Counted from the first letter of the stretch, positions 17,705 through 26,551 are shown. The stretch is DNA of 46,164 bases from Thermoguttaceae bacterium (GCA_025062105.1 JANXAQ010000112.1:1-46164); one strand, 5' to 3'. The notes: generated from the letters alone by a model not told the origin. Numbers and translations are program-made.

Positions 17705-20700
17705 ATGAATTTTCCTGAGGTGGTGGCCATTTTAACCGAACCGGATCAAGGGCAAGAATATCTTCGTCAGTGGGGCCTCCAGGATCCGAAGAAAGCGGAA
17801 GAAGATCTGCGTCAGATTGCCCGTTGTGGGCTGACAGTGGATTTGGTGGCGAATGTATTGGAGCAATTGGGTCGGCATTTGCCCGAGTGTGCCGATCCGG
17901 ATATGGCGCTGAGGAACTTTGCCCGGTTTGTGGCTCGGGCGAGGAATCCGCTTTCTATGGGGGCTTTGTTTGAGCGGGATCCGGAGGCTCTGCCCACGCT
18001 GCTACAGATTTTTGCGGCCAGTCAACATTTAAGCGACCTTTTAATCAACGATCCGGAAAGCTTCGATTTGCTCCGCTTGACCGAAGGCCAACCGGTCAGC
18101 CGGGAAGAACTGATCGAGGAATTGACGGCAGAAGTAGCTGCGTTGGAGCATGAGGGCGCGGTGCTCCGGGCATTGCGACGATTCAAACGCCGGGAGATGG
18201 TGCGAATTGCCTACGGGGATATTGTCCGGCAGCAAAGTTTGCAGACGGTAACTTTGCAGTTATCCTACTTAGCGGATGCGATTGTCGAAGGGGCTCTACG
18301 GGCGGCCTGGCGCAAGCTGGGCCAACGCTGGGGTTGGCCTCTGACAGGGCAGGGACGCCGGGCCCGGTTTGTGGTGCTGGGGCTAGGTAAACTCGGAGGT
18401 AATGAACTGAATTATTCCAGCGATATTGATCTGGTTTTCCTCTACGATGAAGATGGAGAGACGGATGGACCGGGACGGTTGAGCAACCGAGAGTTTTTTG
18501 AGCGGCTTGCTCAGGAGATTGTTCATTTACTGACTACGCCTACCGAACTAGGGGCTCCGTATCGGGTGGATCTGCGTCTGCGTCCGGAAGGCCGATATGG
18601 TCCGATGGTCCTTAGTTGCCAAAGCGCTTGGGCCTACTATGAAACCCGGGGCCGCACCTGGGAACGCCAAGCCTATATTAAAGCTCGTCCTGTGGCCGGC
18701 GACATCGACCTGGGCAGAGAATTCTTAGAACGGCTCCAACCTTGGATCTATCAAAGATACTTAAGCCGAGCCGACATCACCGGCATCAAAGCACTCAAAC
18801 GCCGCATCGAACGTCGGGCGCAGTTGGAAGGGGCCGATCAGCGCAATGTCAAGACCGGCCATGGAGGCATCCGCGATATTGAATTTGTCATCCAGTTTTT
18901 GCAATTGCTCAACGGGGCGGAATTGCCCCAGGTGCGGACCGGCAACACCCTGGAAGCGATCCGGCAACTGGCCGCTGCTGGTTGCCTAAGCGATCAAGAA
19001 CGAGCCATCCTGCAAGAAAACTACACCTTCCTCCGACGCATCGAACATCGACTGCAAGTGATGTTTGACTTGCAAACCCATACCATGCCGGAAAACCCGG
19101 CGGAACTTCGCAAACTGGCACTGCGGTTGGGCTACAACCAAACAGCGTCGGTCGATCCGCTGAGCGCTTTCCAACACGACTACCAAACCCGCACAGAACT
19201 CAACCGCCGCATCCTCGACCACTTGCTGCACGATGCCTTTCCCGATGAGTCCACCGCCGAAACCGAAGCCGATCTGGTGTTGGATCCGGATCCACCGGAA
19301 CGCCGAATCCAGGAAGTCTTAGGTAAATATCCGTTCCGTGACCTTCGGCAGGCGTATCGTAACTTAATGGCGTTGGCCGAGGAGAAGGTACCATTTTTAT
19401 CGACCCGGCGATGTCGGCATTTTTTGGCAGCCATTGCTCCGAAACTCCTCGAAGAAATTGCCGCCACCCCAGATCCGGATTCTACCCTAGTGCAGTTGGG
19501 GCAGGTGAGCGATTCTTTGGGCGGGAAAGCGGTTTTGTGGGAGTTGTTTAGCTTCAATCCGCCGACCTTGCAGCTGTTTGTCCGGCTGTGTGCGTATAGT
19601 GCGTATCTAGTGGGGATTTTGACCAGTCATCCTGGGATGATCGACGGCCTGATGGACAGCCTGGTGCTGGACAAATTGCCCGACCGGGATTTTCTCCGGC
19701 ATACGCTGACCGAGCTTTGTCATGGGGCAGAGGATTTGGAGCCAATCTTGCATAGCTTCAAAAATGAACAGTATCTTCGGGTAGGGGTCCGGGACCTATT
19801 AGGCAAAGAAGATATTCAGCAAACGGTTCGGGCACTGACGGATATTGCCGAAACGTGTCTGGAGCAGGTGATTGTACGGGAGTGGAAACGACTTGTAGCC
19901 GACTGGGGCCGACCGATGGTCGGTGCCGGTCGCCGCGCAGGTCAAGAGTGCGAACTAGTGGTGCTAGGCCTGGGCAAACTCGGTGGCCGAGAAATGAGTT
20001 ATTCCAGCGATTTGGATGTCATCTTTATTTACGAAGCAGAAGGCGAAACCCTTCCCCCGCCAGGACGTCGAGAAAAAACCACCAATCAACATTTTTTCTC
20101 CGAACTGGCACGCCGTATTATTCAAACCACCACCGCCTCTGGCCCGTATGGCCGACTGTATGAGATGGATCCTCGGCTTCGGCCGACGGGCCGAAGCGGC
20201 ACGTTGGCCTGCAGCCTGGAGAGCTTCCTCCGATATTACCGCGAAGGATATGCGGAACTCTGGGAACGCCAAGCTCTATGCCGAGCTAGGGTCGTCTATG
20301 GTTCTGAACGAATGGAGCAATTGGTCATGCAGGCGGTGGCCGAGGCAGCCTTCGGCCCAGGCTGGCAGAAAAAAGACGCCTTGGAAATCCGCCAGATGCG
20401 CGCCCGGATTGAGCAATCAGCTCCAGCATCAGACATAAAACGGGGAACCGGCGGCCTAATGGACATCGAATTCCTGATCCAAATGCTCCAGCTCAAACAC
20501 GGCCGACGAAACCCCCGCCTGCGAATCCCCAACACTCTGGAGGCACTGGCCGCCTTGCATCAGGCTGGCCACTTGGCCGACGAAGACTTCGGCTTCTTCA
20601 CCCGAAGCTACCGATTTCTTCGGAGCTTGCAATTGAAACTACGGCTTTTGTTAGCTACTCGGCGAACCGCTCTTAGCGGCGACCCGACCGAAGCCGTCAA

Positions 20701-20818
20701 ACTGGCTCATCTGATGCAGTTGCCTTCTTCGGGAGAATTACTAGTGCGGCTGGAAGAGTTCCGCACAGAAACTCGGCGCCGGTTCGACCGAATCTTTAGC
20801 AGCGAGGCAGGTTGCTAA
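17705..20818 (+). CDS. glnE: GlnE: bifunctional glutamine synthetase adenylyltransferase/deadenylylase
   Basis: A 1037-residue protein, slightly longer than the roughly 950 residues typical of proteobacterial GlnE. It adds AMP to, and removes AMP from, glutamine synthetase, tuning nitrogen assimilation to glutamine and PII signals. The two nucleotidyltransferase halves are clear. The N-terminal deadenylylase half has GLGKLGGNELNYSSDIDLVF at about 225 and DLRLRPEGRYGPMV. The C-terminal adenylyltransferase half has GLGKLGGREMSYSSDLDVIF at about 752 and DPRLRPTGRSGTL. Each half is followed by a helical regulatory domain (GHGGIRDIEFVIQ and GTGGLMDIEFLIQ). The start at 17705 has TAGGAGGG upstream. 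No glnA or glnB is in the window, so it is a solitary gene bounded by repeats. Confidence 0.96.
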   Translation: MNFPEVVAILTEPDQGQEYLRQWGLQDPKKAEEDLRQIARCGLTVDLVANVLEQLGRHLPECADPDMALRNFARFVARARNPLSMGALFERDPEALPTLLQIFAASQHLSDLLINDPESFDLLRLTEGQPVSREELIEELTAEVAALEHEGAVLRALRRFKRREMVRIAYGDIVRQQSLQTVTLQLSYLADAIVEGALRAAWRKLGQRWGWPLTGQGRRARFVVLGLGKLGGNELNYSSDIDLVFLYDEDGETDGPGRLSNREFFERLAQEIVHLLTTPTELGAPYRVDLRLRPEGRYGPMVLSCQSAWAYYETRGRTWERQAYIKARPVAGDIDLGREFLERLQPWIYQRYLSRADITGIKALKRRIERRAQLEGADQRNVKTGHGGIRDIEFVIQFLQLLNGAELPQVRTGNTLEAIRQLAAAGCLSDQERAILQENYTFLRRIEHRLQVMFDLQTHTMPENPAELRKLALRLGYNQTASVDPLSAFQHDYQTRTELNRRILDHLLHDAFPDESTAETEADLVLDPDPPERRIQEVLGKYPFRDLRQAYRNLMALAEEKVPFLSTRRCRHFLAAIAPKLLEEIAATPDPDSTLVQLGQVSDSLGGKAVLWELFSFNPPTLQLFVRLCAYSAYLVGILTSHPGMIDGLMDSLVLDKLPDRDFLRHTLTELCHGAEDLEPILHSFKNEQYLRVGVRDLLGKEDIQQTVRALTDIAETCLEQVIVREWKRLVADWGRPMVGAGRRAGQECELVVLGLGKLGGREMSYSSDLDVIFIYEAEGETLPPPGRREKTTNQHFFSELARRIIQTTTASGPYGRLYEMDPRLRPTGRSGTLACSLESFLRYYREGYAELWERQALCRARVVYGSERMEQLVMQAVAEAAFGPGWQKKDALEIRQMRARIEQSAPASDIKRGTGGLMDIEFLIQMLQLKHGRRNPRLRIPNTLEALAALHQAGHLADEDFGFFTRSYRFLRSLQLKLRLLLATRRTALSGDPTEAVKLAHLMQLPSSGELLVRLEEFRTETRRRFDRIFSSEAGC

Positions 20819-20870
20819 CCCGGTTTGGTCTGGGCGATTCGGAGCAGTAGCTGATGCACTGACTCGGCCC

Positions 20871-21032
20871 TAGGCTGGACTTCGCCATTTTTGCCTCCTG
20901 CCGACAGCAAAAAGCTTTCACCCTTAAAAATACTGGACTTAGGAAATTAGGAAATTGCATGAACAAAAACGAGCTGCCACCGTAACCGCTGGCGGCAAAT
21001 CAAGTTAGGAAAAATGGCATAACTTCATCTAG
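20871..21032 (-). repeat. Family A repeat, reverse copy (A7)
   Basis: CTGGACTTCGCCATTTTTGCCTC at the left, GACTTAGGAAATTAGG, GCATGAACAAAAACGAG, GTTAGGAAAAATGGCATAAC and CATCTAG at the right. It is the first of eight repeat units stacked between glnE and the oxidoreductase gene. Confidence 0.65.
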
Positions 21033-21125
21033 GAGGCCGGTCTGAAATTGGTACTTTGGCGGTTTTCAATGGATTTTGGCCTATTGGCCCTCCCCTCCAC
21101 TCCCTTAAAAATAGACTTTAGGGAA
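21033..21125 (+). repeat. Family C repeat, right end missing (C3)
   Basis: GAGGCCGGTCTGAAATTGG at the left, GGTTTTCAATGGATTTTGGCC and CCCTTAAAAATAGAC in the interior. The usual CAGCCTC right end is lost, and a family A copy follows directly. Confidence 0.6.
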
Positions 21126-21131
21126 TCTCGG

Positions 21132-21287
21132 AGATCGACTTTTGCCATTTTTCCTAACTCTTTTGTGCTCGAAACTTCCAGAGTACCACTCCTTTTTGTT
21201 CACACAATTTCCTAACGCCAACAATTCCAAGGAGTTGGAACTTTCCCCCCTTCGTCCGGCGGCCTAAAATGGCAAAAGTCAAGCTTA
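21132..21287 (+). repeat. Family A repeat, forward (A8)
   Basis: ATCGACTTTTGCCATTTTTCC to AAAATGGCAAAAGTCAAGCTTA, with TTTTTGTTCACACAATTTCC and CCAAGGAGTTGG inside. The copy is well preserved. Confidence 0.8.
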
Positions 21288-21432
21288 GGAACTTTTGATT
21301 TGGTATGGATGGGCCCGTCCGATCCAAGGAGCTACCAGATGTAGGGGGCTGGCAGTGCTACCAGCCCTATATATTGGCTTAAAGGTGAAGGGTACTCAAA
21401 GGGCATAAAAACATGTCCTTTACATTATGTAG
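21288..21432 (+). repeat. Family B repeat, left end truncated (B6)
   Basis: AACTTTTGATTTGG at the left. The core hairpin is GGGCTGG (21346-21352) with CCAGCCC (21361-21367). The right part is GGCATAAAAACATGTCC and CATTATGTAG. The stem replaces the A-T pair of other copies with G-C. Confidence 0.65.
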
Positions 21433-21460
21433 CTATGGAAAGTGCCTTTCAGGACCGGAT

Positions 21461-21619
21461 CTACGCTCGACTTTTGCCATTTTTCCTAACTCCTGTTGTT
21501 TCCAATAGTTGTGACGAAACCTTCTTGTGCCCACGCAATTTCCTAAGTCCAAAATCTTGCAACCAGTTAGAGTTTTTCTCTTTCGGCAGGAGGCCCAAAA
21601 ATGGCAAAACTCAAGCTAA
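21461..21619 (+). repeat. Family A repeat, forward (A9)
   Basis: CTACGCTCGACTTTTGCC to CAAAAATGGCAAAACTCAAG and CTAA, about 159 bp. The interior order is as in the other forward copies. Confidence 0.8.
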
Positions 21620-21777
21620 GAGGCTGTGCTAAAATGGGGATTTGGCTGGTTTCCAATGGGTTTTGGCCGACCGGCTCCTGGCCATCAGACTCCTTAAAAA
21701 CAGGGGTTTTCGGGATTCCAGGGGATTAAGGAGGAAAACTTCCTTTCATCATGAAAAATGCTTTTTCGGACAGCCTC
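21620..21777 (+). repeat. Family C repeat (C4), 158 bp
   Basis: It begins GAGGCTGTGCTAAAATGGGG and ends TTTTTCGGACAGCCTC, with TAA directly outside each end. Length, ends and flanks match the copy at 7653-7810, which also sits between two A copies. Confidence 0.75.
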
Positions 21778-21933
21778 TAAGCTCGACTTTTGCCATTTTT
21801 CCTAACCTGTTTTGCCGCCAATAGTTACGGTGAAACCTCCTTTTGTTCACCCAATTTCCTAACTCCAATAGTTACATGGACTTAGAGCTTTGCCCATCCA
21901 GGATGAGGCCAAAAATGGCAAAAGTCGAGCTAA
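21778..21933 (+). repeat. Family A repeat, forward (A10), 156 bp
   Basis: The best-preserved forward copy: TAAGCTCGACTTTTGCC at the left and GGCAAAAGTCGAGCTAA at the right, near-perfect inverted ends. The interior has AATAGTTACGGTG, CCTTTTGTTCACCCAATTTC and GAGGCCAAAAATGG. Confidence 0.85.
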
Positions 21934-21991
21934 GGGGCAAACCTCCGTCAGGGAGAATTCCACAGGATATCCTTCCAGCCCACCGGCTATT

Positions 21992-22178
21992 ATTGCAAAA
22001 TACTGAACATATAGTGAACTTTGTGAACTTTCGATTCTCTAGCCGTTTGGTTCTCCTACCGGGACACTTACTATTTATTGGGTGCTAACAATGCTAGCTC
22101 CTCTAGGTGTTGTGGTAGAGAGGAATCGCAGCCAAAATGGTATAAAAAAATATCCCCTTTAAATGAAGGAAAGGTGCC
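21992..22178 (+). repeat. Family B repeat (B7), just upstream of the oxidoreductase gene
   Basis: TTGCAAAATACTGAACATATAG at the left, GTGAACTTTCGATTC, GGGTGCTAACAATGCTAGC, and AAAATGGTATAAAAAAATATCC at the right. It ends 69 bases before the start at 22248. Confidence 0.75.
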
Positions 22179-22247
22179 TTTGGATTTTCTTGCGGTATCC
22201 TTCCCCCATAGCGCCCGGTATAATTGAGTCGGGAGAAGGAAACAGCT

Positions 22248-23843
22248 ATGGTTCGCATTCAGATCGATCAGCATCAGATTGAAGTGCCGCCGGGCATTAC
22301 CATTCGGGAGGCGGCTGAATTGGTGGGCATCGAGATCCCCACCCTTTGTTATATCCCCGGCGTACCCGCTCCGACTTCCTGTCTGGTCTGTGTGGTGAAA
22401 CTAGCCGACACAGGTCGATGGGTTCCTTCCTGCGCCAGCCGGGTAGAAGATGGCATGCGCATCGAAAGCGAAACTTCGGAAGTCCATGCGGCTCGGCGTA
22501 CTGCTTTGGAACTTTTGCTTAGTGAGCATGCCGGGGACTGCTTGGCTCCGTGTTTTTTTGGTTGCCCGGCCCATATGGATATTCCAACCATGCTTCGACA
22601 GATCGCCGCCGGACAGATGCAGGAAGCTCTTAGGACGGTCAAACAAGCGATTCCTTTTCCTGCGATTTTAGGCCGGATCTGTCCAGCTCCGTGCGAGAAG
22701 GCATGTCGGCGGGCGCAAGCAGACGGAGCGGTAGCCATCTGCCAATTGAAACGGTTTGTGGCCGATCTAGACTTGGCTCAACCCCAACCGGATTTGCCCT
22801 CCTGCGCCCCAGATTCTGGCAAACGGGTGGCGGTGGTCGGAGCGGGGCTGAGCGGATTGACGGCTGCTTGGTTTCTGCAAGTGGCAGGGCATCGGGTGAC
22901 ACTCTTGGAAAAGACCGACCGTCTCGGCGGCCGATTGTGGGCGGAAACCCCCCCGAACCAATTGCCCCGGCAGATTCTGGAAACAGAAGTGGGATTGGTT
23001 TTTCGGCTGGGAGTAGATTGGCGGCCGGCAGTTACTATTGGCCAGGAGATTTCGCTTCAAGAGTTGGCCGAGCAGTATGATGCCGTGCTTTTGGCCTGGG
23101 GAGCTCAAGATCCGAACTGGCTAGCCAGTCTTGGTTTAGCAGTTTCGGGCCAAGGCCTTCAAGTGGACCGCCGAACCTACCAGACGCAGCAGCCGCGCTT
23201 TTTCGCGGCCGGTAATGCCATCCGGGGCAAAGGAATGTACATACGCAGCGTAGCCGATGGCAAAGAGGCGGCTTGGTGCATCGACCAATTCCTCCAAACC
23301 GGCCAAGTGCAGGGGCTTCCCGAATACTATTCCGTCCGACTGGGCAGACCGACGGCAGAGGAATTGAGCCAGTTGATCAGCCAGGCCAGTCCCGCCCCCC
23401 GCCGCCAATGGACCGAGCCAGGACTGTTGGGCATCGAGCAATTACCCCACACGAAAGAGCAGGCGAGACGATGTCTGCAATGTGATTGTCCTGATGTTCA
23501 TGCTTGTAAGCTCCGCCGCTGGGCCGCCCTATACGGCGCCAATCCGAATCGGTTTCGCTGCCAGCGCCCTCGGTTGGAACCGCCCATCCAGGATGGCCGA
23601 TTGACCTATGAACGGGCCAAGTGTATTCGTTGTGGTTTGTGCATTGAAGTGGCCTCAGCAGCCGGGGCGCCGGTGGGGTTAGCCTTTTACGGCCGAGGAT
23701 ACGATGTGCGAATTGTTACCCCATTTGATCGGCCGCTCCGGGAGGCATTGGGCAAAGCGGCCGAAGCCTGTGTGGCTGCCTGTCCTACGGCTGCCCTCCG
23801 ATGGCAGCTCGCTCCTGCCGCTTCCTCTGGGCCTTCCCCCTAA
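22248..23843 (+). CDS. 2Fe-2S/4Fe-4S FAD-dependent oxidoreductase (NuoG N-terminus fused to GltD-like domain)
   Basis: A 531-residue cytoplasmic redox protein in three parts. Residues 1-75 are a 2Fe-2S ferredoxin domain (C34, C45, C48, C62) as in NuoG and formate dehydrogenase or hydrogenase subunits. Residues 90-175 carry Cys clusters (C98, C102, C106; C145, C149, C153) like the iron-sulfur domain of GltD. A Rossmann FAD domain follows with [13 protein letters not shown] (197-209) and [13 protein letters not shown]. The C-terminal part has [22 protein letters not shown] and a ferredoxin-like CIRCGLC...CVAACP. GltD-like proteins pass electrons from NAD(P)H through FAD to Fe-S centres; the partner of this one is unknown, and no hydrogenase, glutamate synthase large subunit or Nuo gene is near. 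The start at 22248 has GGGAGAAGGA upstream. Confidence 0.82.
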   Translation: MVRIQIDQHQIEVPPGITIREAAELVGIEIPTLCYIPGVPAPTSCLVCVVKLADTGRWVPSCASRVEDGMRIESETSEVHAARRTALELLLSEHAGDCLAPCFFGCPAHMDIPTMLRQIAAGQMQEALRTVKQAIPFPAILGRICPAPCEKACRRAQADGAVAICQLKRFVADLDLAQPQPDLPSCAPDSGKRVAVVGAGLSGLTAAWFLQVAGHRVTLLEKTDRLGGRLWAETPPNQLPRQILETEVGLVFRLGVDWRPAVTIGQEISLQELAEQYDAVLLAWGAQDPNWLASLGLAVSGQGLQVDRRTYQTQQPRFFAAGNAIRGKGMYIRSVADGKEAAWCIDQFLQTGQVQGLPEYYSVRLGRPTAEELSQLISQASPAPRRQWTEPGLLGIEQLPHTKEQARRCLQCDCPDVHACKLRRWAALYGANPNRFRCQRPRLEPPIQDGRLTYERAKCIRCGLCIEVASAAGAPVGLAFYGRGYDVRIVTPFDRPLREALGKAAEACVAACPTAALRWQLAPAASSGPSP

Positions 23844-23932
23844 GCCCATCAACCGAGTGGCTAACCTCCTTCACAACTTCCACACCCCACGGAAAACAAT
23901 CCTAGTTTCTCCTGGACTATGGCAAGAACCTT

Positions 23933-24088
23933 TAAGCTCGACTTTTGCCATTTTAGGCCTTCTCCCGGAAGGGGAAAACTCCAAGTCCTTATAACTATTG
24001 GACTTAGGAAATTGTGTGCACAAAAGGAGGTCACGTCGTAACTACTGGAATAAAAGGAATTAGGGAAAATGGCAAAAGTCGGAGCTAA
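23933..24088 (-). repeat. Family A repeat, reverse (A11), 156 bp
   Basis: TAAGCTCGACTTTTGCCATT at the left and ATGGCAAAAGTCGGAGCTAA at the right. The interior is in reverse order (GGACTTAGGAAATTGTG, ACAAAAGGAGGTCACG, GTAACTACTGG). Confidence 0.85.
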
Positions 24089-24505
24089 GAAATGGGGACC
24101 CCTTTAGCTGAAGGGGGTATGCTTAATCTGTTCCCCTTTCCCTGCCAAGAGAAAGACAGGTGAGGAGGATAACCCCCGAGCACAAAAAAGCAGAGCAGAA
24201 GAAGGGAGAGGGACACTTGCGGAGATTCTCACGTGGTAACCTTCCGCTTCTGGCATTCTGCCTTGGGGCCCCAAGGACCTTGCCTCCGCCCAGTCCGTAC
24301 CTGGGCAGCTTTTGGGTCGAAGAGAAAAGCCAGGGCCTTTCCCGGCGGAAATGTTACAGAAAAAGAAGGTTTCTAAAAAAGTAGGGAGAAGGGGCCTGCC
24401 AGAGTGAGGAAGAGCTACTCGTTTGGACACCGCCCCTCAATAACAGAGGTTCTTGTCTTTTGGGAAAACAAGGAGAGGCTCTCTAATGGCCGGAGAAAAG
24501 CGGGC
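24089..24505. other. Intergenic, no gene seen
   Basis: A CCCCTTTAGCTGAAGGGG hairpin lies near 24100-24118. The remainder is purine-rich on the plus strand and has no supported coding frame. Confidence 0.4.
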
Positions 24506-24730
24506 TTATTGTTTGAGGTAAATCATTCGGCAGCGGGCCTCGTCTTGGATCCACACTTTATCTTCACGAGCCAGCCAACCGACAGCTTGCATGACCATAT
24601 CTCTGGGCTGGCCCACTGCCTTGACCAGTTTGGCCATGCTCAACGGCCCTTTTTCATTTAACACCCGCCAAACCACCCCGGCTGTCTCGCCTATTTGAGC
24701 CACAATCGATACTGGAGGAGCTGGGAACAT
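24506..24730 (-). CDS. Small winged-helix protein (DUF2582-like)
   Basis: A 74-residue protein matching the short winged-helix family that includes DUF2582. IGETAGVVWRVLNEKGPLS begins the first helix, AKLVKAVGQPRDMVMQAVGWLARE spans the helix-turn-helix, and DKVWIQDE forms the wing. Such proteins are single-domain and of unknown function; DNA binding is plausible from the fold. The start ATG at 24730 has AGGAGGGTTGAGCC upstream, giving an acceptable ribosome site (GGAGG). It stands alone on the minus strand, about 480 bases downstream of a candidate structured RNA and its terminator. Confidence 0.72.
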   Translation of the reverse strand: MFPAPPVSIVAQIGETAGVVWRVLNEKGPLSMAKLVKAVGQPRDMVMQAVGWLAREDKVWIQDEARCRMIYLKQ

Positions 24731-25216
24731 GGCTCAACCCTCCTTACTTTATGAGCCCTCTGCATCCCTAATCCGCCATATCAAATCTGTTTTTGGATTA
24801 TATCGAATATAAAAAATATCTACAATAAGACCTTTGAAAGAATGAAGTAATTTTTATTAATTTTCGATAAATTAGAAATTCTGCAATTTTTATATCATCT
24901 AGGCCATCTACAAAAAATAAAGCGAAAAGTATGCTTCTGATTACTTTCCTTTGGTAGGTAGAAAATACCAAAGGCGCACTACAGGATGGATTTCTGCCCC
25001 CCTCAAGAAAATTAGGTCTCTTCCGAAATATGATCCCTAGCCTGGGGGGGTTGATCATCCGAGTCGAGTTTATTGTTAGTTTTGATGGGTTTAGGCCTCC
25101 GGCAGAAACTGTTTCACCAGAGATCTCGAGTAAGAGGGTTTACCAAAATGACATTCTTCGAGATCGAAGGGAGCACTTTACCACCATAAAGAGGGAGAAT
25201 TGTTAAAGGCTCTAAA

Positions 25217-25258
25217 TAAAAAAAGCTTGGGAGGCTTCTACTGGGAAGCCCACCAAGC
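25217..25258 (-). terminator. Strong intrinsic terminator (minus strand)
   Basis: On the minus strand a 14-bp stem (arms at 25258-25245 and 25238-25225, one mismatch and one wobble) with a six-base loop is followed by seven T and then AT. It matches the form of a Rho-independent terminator and closes the candidate RNA upstream. Confidence 0.7.
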
Positions 25259-25400
25259 CTTTGCACCGTGAAAACACGGCAACCCCGAACCAATTGGGGG
25301 TCGACTCGGTCAACCCACCGATCGACAGCCTAAGATTCACGGTGGAGGAGGAAGATCCCCTTTTGAAGTGGTAGTTATTCAATTCCTGAAAGCCCTTCGC
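25217..25400 (-). ncRNA. Candidate structured RNA ending in the terminator; family unknown
   Basis: Reading the minus strand, an outer 8-bp helix joins CACCGTGA (25344-25337) to TCACGGTG (25271-25264). Inside it lie two hairpins: TCGGT/ACCGA (25321-25306) and ACCCC/GGGGT (25301-25282). A third short hairpin, CCGTG-TTTT-CACGG (25279-25266), competes with the outer helix for the same 3' strand, a riboswitch-like choice. The intrinsic terminator follows seven bases later. I do not recognise a known class: no tmRNA, SRP, RNase P or 6S signature is seen. The 5' end is not defined; 25400 is a guess. The nearest gene downstream on this strand is the winged-helix gene. Confidence 0.4.
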
Positions 25401-25722
25401 TTTAAGCACATTCCGTACCAAATATTCTGCTGGGAGAAAATTTCTTCCAATTCGTTTTGTTTTTAAGAGTTATGATGATCCAACTTTGATTCGCATAACC
25501 GGTTTTTTAAGGAGTCGGCGAAGTTTTGTAATATTTACAATCACGGAACAATTCAGCCGAACGGAGTATTATCCCTAAATTTGGAAAAACTGAGGAAAGT
25601 TTAAAAAGTTTCCGAGATTTTGATTTCTCATTTTCTTTCTCTCTAACAACACGGGGTTCCAATCCTGCTCTTTCACTTCGGAAGTATTCCTCACCCTTCC
25701 CATGGAATCAGCCAAGGCTCCC

Positions 25723-25997
25723 TGTTATACACAAGTTAGAGTTTAGGGGCTCGGACATCACTTTAGGAAAATGCCAAAAGTTTGTTGAAGGAAATTGAAT
25801 AGATAAAACAGGCAATATAGGCAAAATAGTCTCTACGCCCAAACACCTCCTGATCTTCCAAAGGAACTTTTCCTAATGGTGGCATTTCTCCCAAAGTAAC
25901 AGTTGGCTTCTTTTGAGAAGTTTGTTATACCCCTAGGTGGGGCAATCGCTTTGGCTCATTGGGATGGGCAATCCATCCCAAAAAGATGTGTATAACA
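25723..25997 (+). repeat. Family D repeat (D2), 275 bp
   Basis: It begins TGTTATACACAAGTTAGAG and ends AAAGATGTGTATAACA, an 11-bp perfect inverted repeat. The interior matches D1: CACCTCCTGATCTTCCAAA, CCAAAGTAACAGTTGGCTTC and GGCAATCGCTTTGGC. It also holds the run GGCAATATAGGCAAAATAG. Confidence 0.8.
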
Positions 25998-26104
25998 CGA
26001 GACAGCCAGAGTGGAGTTCTCGGTTAGCTTAGAAAGGCCGCACCATCCAAACGCAGATTGTCGGATTAGACTCTTGGTACCTCAAACGATCAGGGAGAAA
26101 AAGG

Positions 26105-26551
26105 TTAATCCCACAAATGGGGGTTATCTAAATTCCTCAATAAGCTGGTTGTCATGGCCTGGAACACCTTTTCCACAGCGGCAAATTCTCGGTCTTCTCC
26201 TTGATAGAAAAACACATACGTGCCGTAACGTGTGCGGAGAGTACGGATTTTGGCCGTATTGGTTAAATCCATGTAGAAAAACGCTAAATCATAACCGATC
26301 AATTCATGACCTGCCGTAATTTCCCGAACTTCCTCGACATCTAAATCTTTGTATTCTTCCCGCATTGCCTGGACGACCAATTCTGCCAATTTTAAGGGGC
26401 TGGTCTCTCTAGGATGGAGGGCTACTGTCCAAAATGCCCCGCCTGGGCTATAGACAGTGACCGAGGCCCGGCCTGCGCCCGGCCCCTCTTCCAAATGCCA
26501 ATTTTCCGGATATTCAAACCGAAGTCCCGGCTGTCGATACTTGGCAGGCAT
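26105..26551 (-). CDS. Hypothetical protein, PsbP/DUF1795-like fold suspected
   Basis: A 148-residue protein without a signal peptide. The opening RFEYPENWHLEEG is the YPxxW form seen at the start of PsbP-like and DUF1795-like domains. Alternating strands follow (ASVTVYSPGGAFWTVALH), then a helix (LAELVVQAMREEYKDL), and a second strand set (LIGYDLAFFYMDLTNTAKIR, YGTYVFFYQGEDREF) before a C-terminal helix. The function is unknown. The ATG at 26551 has TTAGGAG nine bases upstream. It is divergent from the EEP-like gene, with a 370-base shared upstream region. Confidence 0.65.
   Translation of the reverse strand: MPAKYRQPGLRFEYPENWHLEEGPGAGRASVTVYSPGGAFWTVALHPRETSPLKLAELVVQAMREEYKDLDVEEVREITAGHELIGYDLAFFYMDLTNTAKIRTLRTRYGTYVFFYQGEDREFAAVEKVFQAMTTSLLRNLDNPHLWD

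Noticed and set aside
20871-22178. CRISPR array, suggested by many repeats in one gap
   Set aside because: Units are about 150-190 bp, of three unrelated types and in both orientations. There are no short regular repeats, no unique spacers and no cas genes.
24798-25058. Minus-strand 86-residue frame in an AT-rich stretch
   Set aside because: It has low-complexity composition, no ribosome site and no recognisable motif. It is probably chance in AT-rich DNA.
25212-25421. 69-residue minus-strand frame over the candidate RNA
   Set aside because: The stretch is better explained by nested hairpins and a terminator. The frame includes the terminator arms and has no recognisable protein motif.
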